Below the pieces are notes generated by a model. That model was given only the letters and a program-made list of their open reading frames with translations. It was not told where the DNA came from and made no database searches. A DNA stretch of 64,000 nt from NCBI RefSeq assembly GCF_019599145.1, contig NZ_CP080647.1, positions 7,874,001 to 7,938,000 of the forward strand, written 5' to 3'. The position numbers and the translations under genes were made by a program. This document shows, in pieces, positions 35,998 to 43,413 of the stretch (position 1 is its first letter; the number at the start of each line of letters is the position of its first letter). This DNA is from Streptomyces akebiae. GTDB taxonomy: Bacteria > Actinomycetota > Actinomycetes > Streptomycetales > Streptomycetaceae.

Positions 35998-37313
35998 GGT
36001 CGCTCCAGGACGAGTGCGGTGTTGGCGCCCCCGAAGGCGGCGTTGATGGTGAGGGCCCGGCGGAGGTCGGCCTGTCGGGGCCTGTTCGGCACGTAGTCCA
36101 GGTCGCACTCCGGGTCCGCCCGCGTGAAGTTGGCGGTGGGCGGCAGCACGCCCTCCGTCAGCGCCAGCATCGTGATCACGAACTCCACGACTCCGGCGGC
36201 CTCCAGGAGATGGCCGGTGGTGCTCTTGGTGGAGCTGACCGGGATCGCTTCGGCCCGCTCCCGGAGGGCGGCGCGCAGCCCCCGGGTCTCGGCGCCGTCG
36301 TTGTACTTGGTGCCGGTGCCATGGGCGTTGACGTAGCCGAGGCTCGACCCGTCGGGGTCCCCGGCCAGCCGCAGCGCCTGCCGGGCCGCGCGGGCCAGGC
36401 CGACGCCGTCCGGGTGCGGCTGCGCGATGTGGTGGGCGTCGGTCGCCGCACCCCAGCCGACCACACCCGCCAGCGGCCGGGCCCCGCGCCGCCGCGCGTG
36501 CTCGGCCGACTCCAGCACGACCGCCGCGACCCCGTCGCCGAGCAGCAGCCCGGTGCGGTCGGCGCTGAACGGCCGCACCGTGCCGTCACGCGACAGCGCC
36601 CGCCCCGAGTCGAACTTCCCGAACGTCTCCTCCTCCACGAGATAGCCGCCGGCGCACACCGCGACATCGATCCGCCCGGAGGAGATCAGCCGGCAGCCGT
36701 GGATGATCGCGGCGGCGGAGGCCACACAGGCGTTGGTGAAGGTGAGCCGGGGCCCGGTCAGCCCGAGGCCTGCGGCCAGCGACTCGGCGAGATACGCGGG
36801 GACGGCGTCGGCGAGCCGGGCGGCCGCCGGTCCGGCCGGTTCCGCGGCGAGCCCCGCCGCCCCGACGGGCGGCCCGTCGTCGGGGAGGGCGTGCCCCGCG
36901 TCGGTCTCGTCGAGCGCGCGGGCTCGGGGCGTGCCGCGGCCCGTACCGCCGCCGCCGTTCTCGTCGGCCGCCGGTGCCGCCGCCTCCCGCCAGTACCGCG
37001 TGATGCTCGTGCAGTCGCCCGCGATGCCCAGCAGGACCGCCGCCTCGGTGCCCCTGGGCAGGCCCGCCATGTCGAGGGCTTCCGCTCCGCAGCGCGCGAG
37101 GGCGGGACGCAGCGCCCAGTGCTCCATCGCGTCGGGGCCCTCGGGGGCGGCGCCGGCCATCGGGGTGCGGTAGGGGCCGGTGTCGAACCGGGTGGTGGGG
37201 GCGAAGGAGGGGACACCGGCGAAGACACCGCGCCGCAGGGCGTCCGGACCGGTGCCGAAGGCGGTGCGCACGCCGAACCCGGTCACCGTCACCTCACCGG
37301 TCAACGCGCTCAC
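35994..37313 (-). CDS. Beta-ketoacyl synthase (type II KS)
   Basis: The 439-residue condensing enzyme keeps the whole catalytic triad: Cys196 in TNACVASAA, His331 in VNAHGTGT and His368 in KSTTGHLLEAAG, so it should be active in decarboxylative Claisen condensation with malonyl-ACP. The end INAAFGGANTALVLE is typical of KS-alpha/FabF. With the short partner encoded next, it would extend an aryl starter (3-amino-4-hydroxybenzoyl) held on a carrier protein; two rounds would give the carbon count of avenalumic acid. Start is ATG 37311-37313, overlapping the end of the second ACP gene by 20 bases. Confidence 0.9.
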   Translation of the reverse strand: MSALTGEVTVTGFGVRTAFGTGPDALRRGVFAGVPSFAPTTRFDTGPYRTPMAGAAPEGPDAMEHWALRPALARCGAEALDMAGLPRGTEAAVLLGIAGDCTSITRYWREAAAPAADENGGGGTGRGTPRARALDETDAGHALPDDGPPVGAAGLAAEPAGPAAARLADAVPAYLAESLAAGLGLTGPRLTFTNACVASAAAIIHGCRLISSGRIDVAVCAGGYLVEEETFGKFDSGRALSRDGTVRPFSADRTGLLLGDGVAAVVLESAEHARRRGARPLAGVVGWGAATDAHHIAQPHPDGVGLARAARQALRLAGDPDGSSLGYVNAHGTGTKYNDGAETRGLRAALRERAEAIPVSSTKSTTGHLLEAAGVVEFVITMLALTEGVLPPTANFTRADPECDLDYVPNRPRQADLRRALTINAAFGGANTALVLERP

Positions 37314-37629
37314 CCCCCTCCACCGCCCCCGCCGCGCCGGCCGCGCCCAGGAACTCCGTGAGCCGCCGCAGCGAGGTCAGACCCGCGATGTCCTCGTCGC
37401 CGGGCTCCACGACCAGGCCGTACCGCTCCTCCACCACATGCAGCAGCCACACCAAGCCCAGGGAGTCCAGGACCAGCTCGGCGTCCTCGTCGAGGTCGTC
37501 CGGGACGCCGGGGAAGATCTTGCGGTCGGACAGCAGCTCACGGACGAGCCCGGTGGTGAGGACGGCCGGAGGGGAGCCGTCCTGAGGGGCGGCTTCCGTG
37601 ACGGACGGTGTGGAGGTCTCCGCGCTCAT
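37294..37629 (-). CDS. Acyl carrier protein 2
   Basis: The 111-residue carrier protein has its phosphopantetheine attachment Ser at residue 56 in ELVLDSLGLVWLL. A disordered Ala/Pro/Ser N-terminus of about 22 residues and a short Ala/Gly-rich end flank the four-helix core. The VWLLHVVEERYGL helix differs from normal FabC-type ACPs, as expected for a dedicated partner. It probably carries either the aryl starter or the extended chain. The ATG overlaps the stop of the first ACP (ATGA at 37626-37629) and its end overlaps the KS start. Confidence 0.85.
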   Translation of the reverse strand: MSAETSTPSVTEAAPQDGSPPAVLTTGLVRELLSDRKIFPGVPDDLDEDAELVLDSLGLVWLLHVVEERYGLVVEPGDEDIAGLTSLRRLTEFLGAAGAAGAVEGGERVDR

Positions 37630-37901
37630 GCCTTCGCCCCGCGCCCGACGACCTCGGCGACGAGCCCGCCGAGGGTCAGCGAGGCCAACGGCTCGATGTC
37701 GGTGTCCGGGATCTCCACACCGAACCGCGACTCCAGACGCAGCGTCAGCTCGATCAGGCTCAGGGAGTCCAGCTCCAGGCCGCCGACGGTCACCGGGCTC
37801 TCGTCGGTGATCCCGTCCCGGCTCAGCAGGATGTTCATCTCGTCGATGACCGTGGTCAGGACGAACTCGCGGATCTCGTTGTCCAGGGTGGACGTGCTCA
37901 T
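37626..37901 (-). CDS. Acyl carrier protein 1
   Basis: The 91-residue ACP has the phosphopantetheine Ser46 in GGLELDSLSLIELTLRL. The start was taken as ATG 37899-37901 because GGAG lies 9 bases upstream; other in-frame ATGs at 37910 and 37916 lack a ribosome site and the frame continues to 37940. It lies 85 bases after the preceding ligase gene, the largest gap in the operon, so translation is probably independent here. No phosphopantetheinyl transferase is encoded in the cluster, so a host enzyme must activate it. Confidence 0.87.
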   Translation of the reverse strand: MSTSTLDNEIREFVLTTVIDEMNILLSRDGITDESPVTVGGLELDSLSLIELTLRLESRFGVEIPDTDIEPLASLTLGGLVAEVVGRGAKA

Positions 37902-37986
37902 GATCGCCATCTCCATGGGGGAATGTCGTGAGAAGGTCATGCGAAAGGTCGTGCGCGGGGCAGGGGGAGGGAGACCCGTCGGGCCG

Positions 37987-39402
37987 CTACGCGCCGCTCG
38001 CCGCCGCCTGGAGCGTCGCCGCCTGGCGGACCAGCTTCCCGTTCGACGTGCGGGGCAGGGACTCCATCAGCCGGATCACCCGGGGCAGCTTGTAGTCGGC
38101 CAGCCGCTCCCGGCACCAGCGCAGCAGTTCCTCCGCCGACGGGCTCTCGGCCCCGGCGGCGACGGCCACGTACGCCTCGGTGACGTCCTCGTGGACCAGG
38201 ACCGCCTGTTCGACGGCCGGGTGCGCGCGCAGCACGTGCTCGACCTCGGTGAGGTCGACCTTGAGGCCGCCGATGACGACGAGGGAGTCGGCGCGGCCGC
38301 CGACGGTGACCGTTCCGTCGGCGGCGACCGCGGCCCGGTCCCGGGTGTGCAGCCAGCCGTCGGTGTACTGGGTGCCGCCGGAGTCGAAGAGGTACGGCGA
38401 CTCGGCGAGCGCTACGTCCAGTTCGCCCTTGTGCTCCCGGACCACCACACCCGGTGCGGGCCGGCCGACGGAGGGCCGGAGCGTGCCGCCGACGTCGATG
38501 GCGACGATGCCGGTCTCGGTGGTGCCGTAGGCCTCGCCGACCGTGACGCCGTACCGCTCGGCGAACCGCGCGGCGACCTCGGGAGGCATCAGCTCGCCAC
38601 CGGAGACGGCGGTCCGCAGCGCGGGCAGCGCGGGCGGATCGAGGGCGGCCGCGAGCAGCTCGTAGTGCATCGGCACGCCGAAGAGGGCGGTGATGCGGTG
38701 GTCGAGGGAGGTCCGCAGGATGTCGCGGGCCGAGACCCGGGGCGCGAAGACGACGGAGACCCCGGCCGCCAACGCGTGCAGCAGTCCGCCGAGCAGGCCG
38801 AAGCTGTGTGCGGTGGAGCTGAGCAGCAGCAACCGGTCTCCCTCGACCGGCATCCCGGGGACCGCCGCGAACGCCTCGACCTCTGCGGCGATCGACCCGG
38901 CGCTCCGGCCGATCACCTTGGGCCGCCCGGTCGACCCCGAGCTGAACTGGACCAGCCGGTGCCCGCCCTCGGCCGCCCGCCCCGCCCTGCGGCACTCGGT
39001 GGCGACCTCGTACTCGGACCGGAAGCCGAACGCGGCCCGGACGTTGGCACCGGCCCGGACCATGAACTGCGGCCGGCAGACGGCACACAGCGCGTCGACC
39101 TCCGCGGGCTTCAGCCGGAAGTCGAAGAGCATCACCTGCGCGCCCAACCGCCACAGCGCGAGCAGGACCTCGACCTGGGTGAAACTGGGCGGCGTCCGCA
39201 GCCCCACCGTGCTGCCGGGCCCGATGTCGTAACCGGCGAACACGGCGGCCTGCTTGGCGACCCGCTCCCGTAACTCCCCGCGTGTGACGGTCTCCCGCTG
39301 ATGCGTCAGATAGGGCAGGCCGTCGTCCCGTGCGTCGAACAGCCGCTGGACCAGGACGCTCATCCCGTCCTCGCCGGCCGCGGCCGCCACGAGTGAGCCC
39401 AT
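37987..39402 (-). CDS. Aryl acid AMP-ligase (likely 3,4-AHBA-ACP ligase)
   Basis: The 471-residue adenylate-forming ligase has LVQFSSGSTGRPKVIGRSA (A3 core), VGEAYGTTETGIVAID (A5), DGWLHTRDRA (A7) and the C-terminal SLPRTSNGKLVRQAA with catalytic Lys. The length is typical of compact benzoate/aryl acid ligases. Positioned between the 3,4-AHBA synthesis genes and the ACP genes, it probably activates 3-amino-4-hydroxybenzoate and loads it onto a carrier protein. Leu44 is encoded by TTA (39271-39273), a rare codon. The start at 39402 is 6 bases after the GriH-like gene. Assignment relative to the second ligase is by size and position. Confidence 0.78.
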   Translation of the reverse strand: MGSLVAAAAGEDGMSVLVQRLFDARDDGLPYLTHQRETVTRGELRERVAKQAAVFAGYDIGPGSTVGLRTPPSFTQVEVLLALWRLGAQVMLFDFRLKPAEVDALCAVCRPQFMVRAGANVRAAFGFRSEYEVATECRRAGRAAEGGHRLVQFSSGSTGRPKVIGRSAGSIAAEVEAFAAVPGMPVEGDRLLLLSSTAHSFGLLGGLLHALAAGVSVVFAPRVSARDILRTSLDHRITALFGVPMHYELLAAALDPPALPALRTAVSGGELMPPEVAARFAERYGVTVGEAYGTTETGIVAIDVGGTLRPSVGRPAPGVVVREHKGELDVALAESPYLFDSGGTQYTDGWLHTRDRAAVAADGTVTVGGRADSLVVIGGLKVDLTEVEHVLRAHPAVEQAVLVHEDVTEAYVAVAAGAESPSAEELLRWCRERLADYKLPRVIRLMESLPRTSNGKLVRQAATLQAAASGA

Positions 39403-39408
39403 GAGGTC

Positions 39409-40611
39409 TCAGACCTCCTTGCAGAACTCGCCGATGGGCAGGCCCACATGGCGCTTGTCCTGGGCCAGATAACCGAGCAGTTCGTCACCGGTCCGCAGTT
39501 CGGTGACATTGAGGACCTTGCCGCCGGGGCCGAGCACCCGCACATGCCAGTCGTCCTGCACGGTGAGGCTGACCAGCCGCCCGTCCTCCGCGTGGGTGCG
39601 GATCTCCAGCAGCGGCCGGGACTCCAGCTTGGCCCGCCCGACCACCACGCGCCGGGTGCGGCCGTCGGCGCCGACCGCCAGCAGGGCGCTGCCGGAGCCG
39701 ACCTCGCTGAGGTAGTTGGTGCGGTTGTCGGGGCCCAGCGTGTACGAGTGCAGGGCGCCGGCGTTGACCCGGAACGGACGGGTCGGCATGTACGGCAGCG
39801 GGTGGGTCTCACTGCAGCAGAGCACGAAACCGGAGGAGTACGAGCCGACGAGGATGCCCTCGTCCTCCTCGAAGTGCGAGCAGGTGTCCACGCAGACCCG
39901 GTCGCCGAGCCCGACGTGCCGGATGCTCTCGACGGTGAGCGTGGACAGCTCCAGCTGCGGGGTGGTCGCCTCCAGCAGCCGGGCCAGCGCGAACACGTCG
40001 TCCGCGCCGCGGGGCGTGAACAGGATGCCGTCCGAACCCCGTTCGAGCACGTCGAAGACGATGGCCGCCTCCTCCAGGTCCCCGACGACGGTCACCAGCT
40101 TCCCCTCGGCCGACTCGGCCGCCGCGAGCACGATCTCCAAGGGGATCTTCGTCGGATCGGCGAAGTGGATCACCGTGTAGGGCAGCGCCATCGCGCCCAC
40201 GCACGACAGCTGGAGGGTGCGGTCGTCCCGTACGTCGACGAAGCCGGCGACCGGTGTGCCGGTGGCGGCCCGGTTCTCCGCGGCGAGGGCTTCCAGCTCG
40301 TCCTGGGCGGTGAATCCGCGCAGCAGCAGGTCGGGTCCGGCACCGGCCGGGGCCTTGCCCTCGGCTCTGGCATCGGCCTTGCCCTCGGCCGCGCCCCTGG
40401 CCTCCTTGTCGCCCTTGTCGGCGGACCTCTTCGCGGGAGCGGCGGCCGGGGCCCCGCCGGCCAGCACCCGGGTGACCGTCGGCGGCAGTGTCCCCAACAG
40501 CTCGGCGTCGGCGGAGACCACCCCGGCCATCCGGGCGTGGACGGCCGCGTCCACCACCGCCTGGAGCTGCGGACGGGGGACTTCACGGAGATCGATCCAC
40601 GCGAACCTCAT
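39409..40611 (-). CDS. griH: GriH-like 3-dehydroquinate synthase II family enzyme (3,4-AHBA synthase)
   Basis: The 400-residue protein belongs to the archaeal-type 3-dehydroquinate synthase family: RFAWIDLREVP at the start, FTPRGADDVFALARLLE, VCVDTCSHFEEDEGILVGSYSSGFVLCCSET and RPFRVNAGALHSYTL. GriH of grixazone synthesis, in the same family, cyclises the C7 product of GriI to 3-amino-4-hydroxybenzoate. The pair with the adjacent GriI-like aldolase is diagnostic. An Ala/Lys/Gly-rich linker (residues about 57-90) interrupts the N-terminal half. The ATG overlaps the aldolase stop (ATGA at 40608-40611). Confidence 0.9.
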   Translation of the reverse strand: MRFAWIDLREVPRPQLQAVVDAAVHARMAGVVSADAELLGTLPPTVTRVLAGGAPAAAPAKRSADKGDKEARGAAEGKADARAEGKAPAGAGPDLLLRGFTAQDELEALAAENRAATGTPVAGFVDVRDDRTLQLSCVGAMALPYTVIHFADPTKIPLEIVLAAAESAEGKLVTVVGDLEEAAIVFDVLERGSDGILFTPRGADDVFALARLLEATTPQLELSTLTVESIRHVGLGDRVCVDTCSHFEEDEGILVGSYSSGFVLCCSETHPLPYMPTRPFRVNAGALHSYTLGPDNRTNYLSEVGSGSALLAVGADGRTRRVVVGRAKLESRPLLEIRTHAEDGRLVSLTVQDDWHVRVLGPGGKVLNVTELRTGDELLGYLAQDKRHVGLPIGEFCKEV

Positions 40612-41432
40612 GCGACACCTGCCACGATCGTCGAGTAATGGGGAGAGGTAGTCATGCTCATGTCATTGCTGACCCCGTCGCCGTGCACGACGGCGGCGAG
40701 CCGGGACACCAGGGAGGCGGGGGAGGGGGAGGAGAAGATCCGGCGGCCGACGGCCAGCCCCCGGCAGCCCGCGGCCATCACGGCGGTGCCGTACTCGATG
40801 AGGTCGGAGCCGTCGGGCGGACCGCCGGCCGCGAGGACGGGGATGGGGCTGTGGGCCACCACCTCGGCCATGCGGTCGAGCGGCAGGGCCACCGAGGTCT
40901 TCACCATGTCGGCGCCCAGGTCCGCGGCGACGTTCACGATGTGCGCGAGGAGTGCGGGATCGTGCGGGTTCTCGATCCGGGGGCCTCGCGGGTAGACCAT
41001 CGCGATCAGCGGCATGCCCCAGGTGTCGCAGGAGCGGGCCACCGCCCCGAGGTCGGCGAGCTGGCGCCCCTCGGTGTCCGAGCCGATGTTCACATGGACG
41101 CTGACCGCGTCGGCGCCCAGGGCCACCGCCTCCTCCACGTCGCCGACCAGCACTTTGGCGTCGACATCGGCGGAGCAGGCCGTGCTGGCGCTCAGATGCA
41201 CCACCAGCGCGCAGCTCCGCAGGAGGGCCGGATCGAGCGTGCGGGCCCGCCCCTTGTGGACGATGATCCCGTCGGCGCCGCCGGCCACCAACGCCTTCAA
41301 CAACTCTTCCCACTGACCCGGAGGAGCGACCGGACCGTCCGAAACGCTGTGGTCGAGCGGTATCAGCAAATGCCGGTCGTCGCCGACCAGCGAAAGTCTT
41401 CTCCAACGTAATGGCTTGCCACTTTTCAGCAT
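40608..41432 (-). CDS. griI: GriI-like class I aldolase (DhnA family, C7 precursor synthesis)
   Basis: The protein, about 274 residues, is a class I fructose-bisphosphate-aldolase-like enzyme. LLIPLDHSVSDGP begins the barrel, DAVSVHVNIGSD follows, and the Schiff-base Lys is in GADMVKTSV; IFSSPSP ends the core. GriI joins aspartate 4-semialdehyde with dihydroxyacetone phosphate to make the C7 precursor of 3-amino-4-hydroxybenzoate, which GriH cyclises. It is the first gene of the operon. ATG 41430-41432 is preferred (GGAAGG upstream) over the TTG at 41529-41531. Codon 8 is TTA (41409-41411), so the entry gene of the pathway probably needs the bldA tRNA. Confidence 0.9.
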   Translation of the reverse strand: MLKSGKPLRWRRLSLVGDDRHLLIPLDHSVSDGPVAPPGQWEELLKALVAGGADGIIVHKGRARTLDPALLRSCALVVHLSASTACSADVDAKVLVGDVEEAVALGADAVSVHVNIGSDTEGRQLADLGAVARSCDTWGMPLIAMVYPRGPRIENPHDPALLAHIVNVAADLGADMVKTSVALPLDRMAEVVAHSPIPVLAAGGPPDGSDLIEYGTAVMAAGCRGLAVGRRIFSSPSPASLVSRLAAVVHGDGVSNDMSMTTSPHYSTIVAGVA

Positions 41433-41888
41433 GGGAAAAGCGCCTTCCGATCCATGTCCGAAAAACGATGGTCGTAGAAGTTTCAAGTTCAGCCGGACGT
41501 CAGCATTCCGTGCGTGATCGGCAGTTGGCAAGGCGTGACCGTCGGCAAATTTTTATGCGGGTCAACGCATGAATATTGACAGTGAGTTGACAGGATCTTC
41601 AGGGTTGACGGGGTCCAAGGGTGGTGTTCGTGGCCAATTTTGGCGACCTGTCCGCACGCATAGCGGGATCACATGTTTTAAATGTCGTTGTCCTGCGTAA
41701 TCGACGCGTATTCCTCCGTCGAAAAAGTTCGACGAAGTCGGCGGGCGGTTCCTTTTCCGAGGGTTCCTTGTGGGATTCGAATTTCCCGGCCTAGGGTGAC
41801 AGCCACACTCCGGTTCGTGTTTCATGCGTGGCCGTCCCCATCTGGGCCCGGACCATTCGTGTCCGGGCATACCGGAAGTGAGCCCCCC
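41433..41888. promoter_or_regulatory. Divergent promoter region of the biosynthetic cluster
   Basis: This 456-base region between the griI-like operon and the divergent MFS gene is clearly richer in A+T than its surroundings. It contains GTCAACG (41561), TTGACAG (41576 and 41587, 11 bases apart) and TTGACG (41605), an array of related half-sites on one face of the helix, and the MFS promoter candidate at 41768-41797. No cluster regulator gene is present, so control would come from elsewhere. Confidence 0.6.
41768..41797 (+). promoter_or_regulatory. Candidate promoter for the divergent MFS gene
   Basis: TTGTGG (41768) and TAGGGT (41792) are separated by 18 bases, about 92 bases before the ATG at 41889. 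The fit to a Streptomyces housekeeping promoter is moderate. Confidence 0.4.
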
Positions 41889-43262
41889 ATGCCCGAATCC
41901 CCGTCCAGAACCGTCGCCGAGGCCGCCGACCCCAGACCCGCCTCCTTACCGGTCTCCCCCTCGGCCGGGACCAGCAAGGCGCCCAAGGTCGCCGCCGCGA
42001 GCCTCATCGGCACGACCATCGAGTACTACGACTTCGCCGTCTACGGCACGGCCTCCGCGCTCGTCCTCGGCCCCGCGTTCTTCCCCTCCGGCAACCCGAC
42101 CGTCTCCTCCCTCGCCGCGTTCCTCACCTTCGCGGCGGCCTTCCTGTCCCGCCCCCTCGGCGTCGTGCTCTTCGGCACGATCGGCGACCGGCTGGGCCGG
42201 CGACGCGCCCTGGTCGCCTCCCTCCTGCTCATGGGCCTCGCGACGGTCGGCGTCGGGCTGCTCCCGACCTACGAGAGCGCCGGACTCCTCGCCCCCGTCC
42301 TCCTGGTGACCCTCCGTCTGCTGCAGGGCGTCAGCATGGGCGGCGAGTGGGGCGGCGCGGTCCTGCTGGCCGCCGAGCACGCCCCGCCCGGCCGACGGGC
42401 CCTGTACGCCGCCGTCCCGAACATCGGCCCCTCTCTCGGTTTCCTGCTCTCCAGCGCCGTCATCCTCCCGACCCTGAACATCGTGGGCCGCGACGGCTTC
42501 ACCGACTGGGCCTGGCGGGTGCCGTTCCTGCTCAGCGCGGTGCTCGTGGTGGTCGGGCTGTGGGTGCGGTCGACGGTGTCGGAGTCGCCGGTCTTCCAGG
42601 ACCCGCCCTCGGCGGGGACGTCCCCGGTGTCCCCGGCGTCGCCGGTGTCGCGCTTCCCGCTCGGCACGCTCGTCGCGCGGTACCCCGGCCGGCTGCTGCT
42701 CGGCACCGGCGCGGCGATCGGCGGGTCCGCCGTCTACTACCTGACGATCGTCTACAGCCTGTCCTACGGGCCGAAGTCGCTCGGCATCCCACAGAACACG
42801 ATGCTCACCGCGGCGAGTGTGGGGGCGGCCGCCGGCATCGCGGTCACCCTGCCCGCCGCCCGGCTGGCGGACCGGGTCGGTCGCCGTCCGCTGATGCTGA
42901 CGGGTGCGGTCGGGTGCGTGGTCTGGGCCGTGCCGATGTACGGCTCGCTCAGCACGGGCAACGGGTACGTCATCACCGGTGCGTACACGGTGGGTCTCAT
43001 GCTGCTCGCCCTGATGTTCTCGCCGGTGGCGGCGTTCCTGGCGGAGCTGTTCCCGGCGAGGCTGCGCTACACCGGGGCGTCGGCGGCGTTCATCCTGGCC
43101 AATACGCTCGGGGGCGGGTTCGCTCCGCTCGTGGCGACGTGGCTGAACAGCCAGTGGTCGTCGCCGTTGGTGCTGGGGTTCTACACCGGCGGGCTGTGCC
43201 TGGTCAGCCTGCTGTGCCTGTGGGCGCTGCCGGAGACGCGGGAGGACGACTTCACCGCCTGA
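41889..43262 (+). CDS. MFS transporter, metabolite:H+ symporter (MHS) family
   Basis: The protein, about 457 residues with 12 membrane segments, belongs to the MHS family (ProP/KgtP/ShiA relatives): GTTIEYYDFAVYGTASALV in helix 1, GDRLGRRRALVASLL motif A and MGGEWGGAVLLAAEHAP. Members usually import organic acids, shikimate or betaine with protons, so it could bring in a precursor or export the acidic product. ATG 41889 is used because GGAAG lies 10 bases upstream; the frame extends to 41682. Codon 20 is TTA (41946-41948). It diverges from the cluster operon and is convergent with pgl, so it belongs to the inserted segment. Confidence 0.85.
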   Translation: MPESPSRTVAEAADPRPASLPVSPSAGTSKAPKVAAASLIGTTIEYYDFAVYGTASALVLGPAFFPSGNPTVSSLAAFLTFAAAFLSRPLGVVLFGTIGDRLGRRRALVASLLLMGLATVGVGLLPTYESAGLLAPVLLVTLRLLQGVSMGGEWGGAVLLAAEHAPPGRRALYAAVPNIGPSLGFLLSSAVILPTLNIVGRDGFTDWAWRVPFLLSAVLVVVGLWVRSTVSESPVFQDPPSAGTSPVSPASPVSRFPLGTLVARYPGRLLLGTGAAIGGSAVYYLTIVYSLSYGPKSLGIPQNTMLTAASVGAAAGIAVTLPAARLADRVGRRPLMLTGAVGCVVWAVPMYGSLSTGNGYVITGAYTVGLMLLALMFSPVAAFLAELFPARLRYTGASAAFILANTLGGGFAPLVATWLNSQWSSPLVLGFYTGGLCLVSLLCLWALPETREDDFTA

Positions 43263-43373
43263 GCCTCCTCGCTCCCGCCGCCCCCTACCCGTTCCGTTCC
43301 GTCCCCAGGGGTCACACGCCCCTTCGACCCACGGTCACGAACTCGGGGCTCCTCCCCGGACCCCGTTCTCGCA

Positions 43374-43408
43374 GTTCCCCCGCGCCCCCGAAGAGGGGCG
43401 CGGGGAAC
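43374..43408. terminator. Bidirectional terminator between the MFS gene and pgl
   Basis: The arms GTTCCCC(C)GCGCCCC and GGGGCGCGGGGAAC pair over 14 bases with one bulge and a 6-base loop. Near-identical hairpins are common at Streptomyces gene ends. It lies between convergent genes and marks the right edge of the cluster. Confidence 0.7.
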
Positions 43409-43413
43409 CTCGT

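Noticed and set aside
41682..41888. 69-codon N-terminal extension of the MHS transporter
   Set aside because: The promoter-like sequence and the ribosome site before ATG 41889 fit the shorter protein, and the extension is unlike transporter N-termini.
25526..43413. Search for att-site repeats, integrase or transposase at the cluster borders
   Set aside because: No matching direct repeats or recombinase genes were seen by eye at either edge, so no mobile element is claimed.
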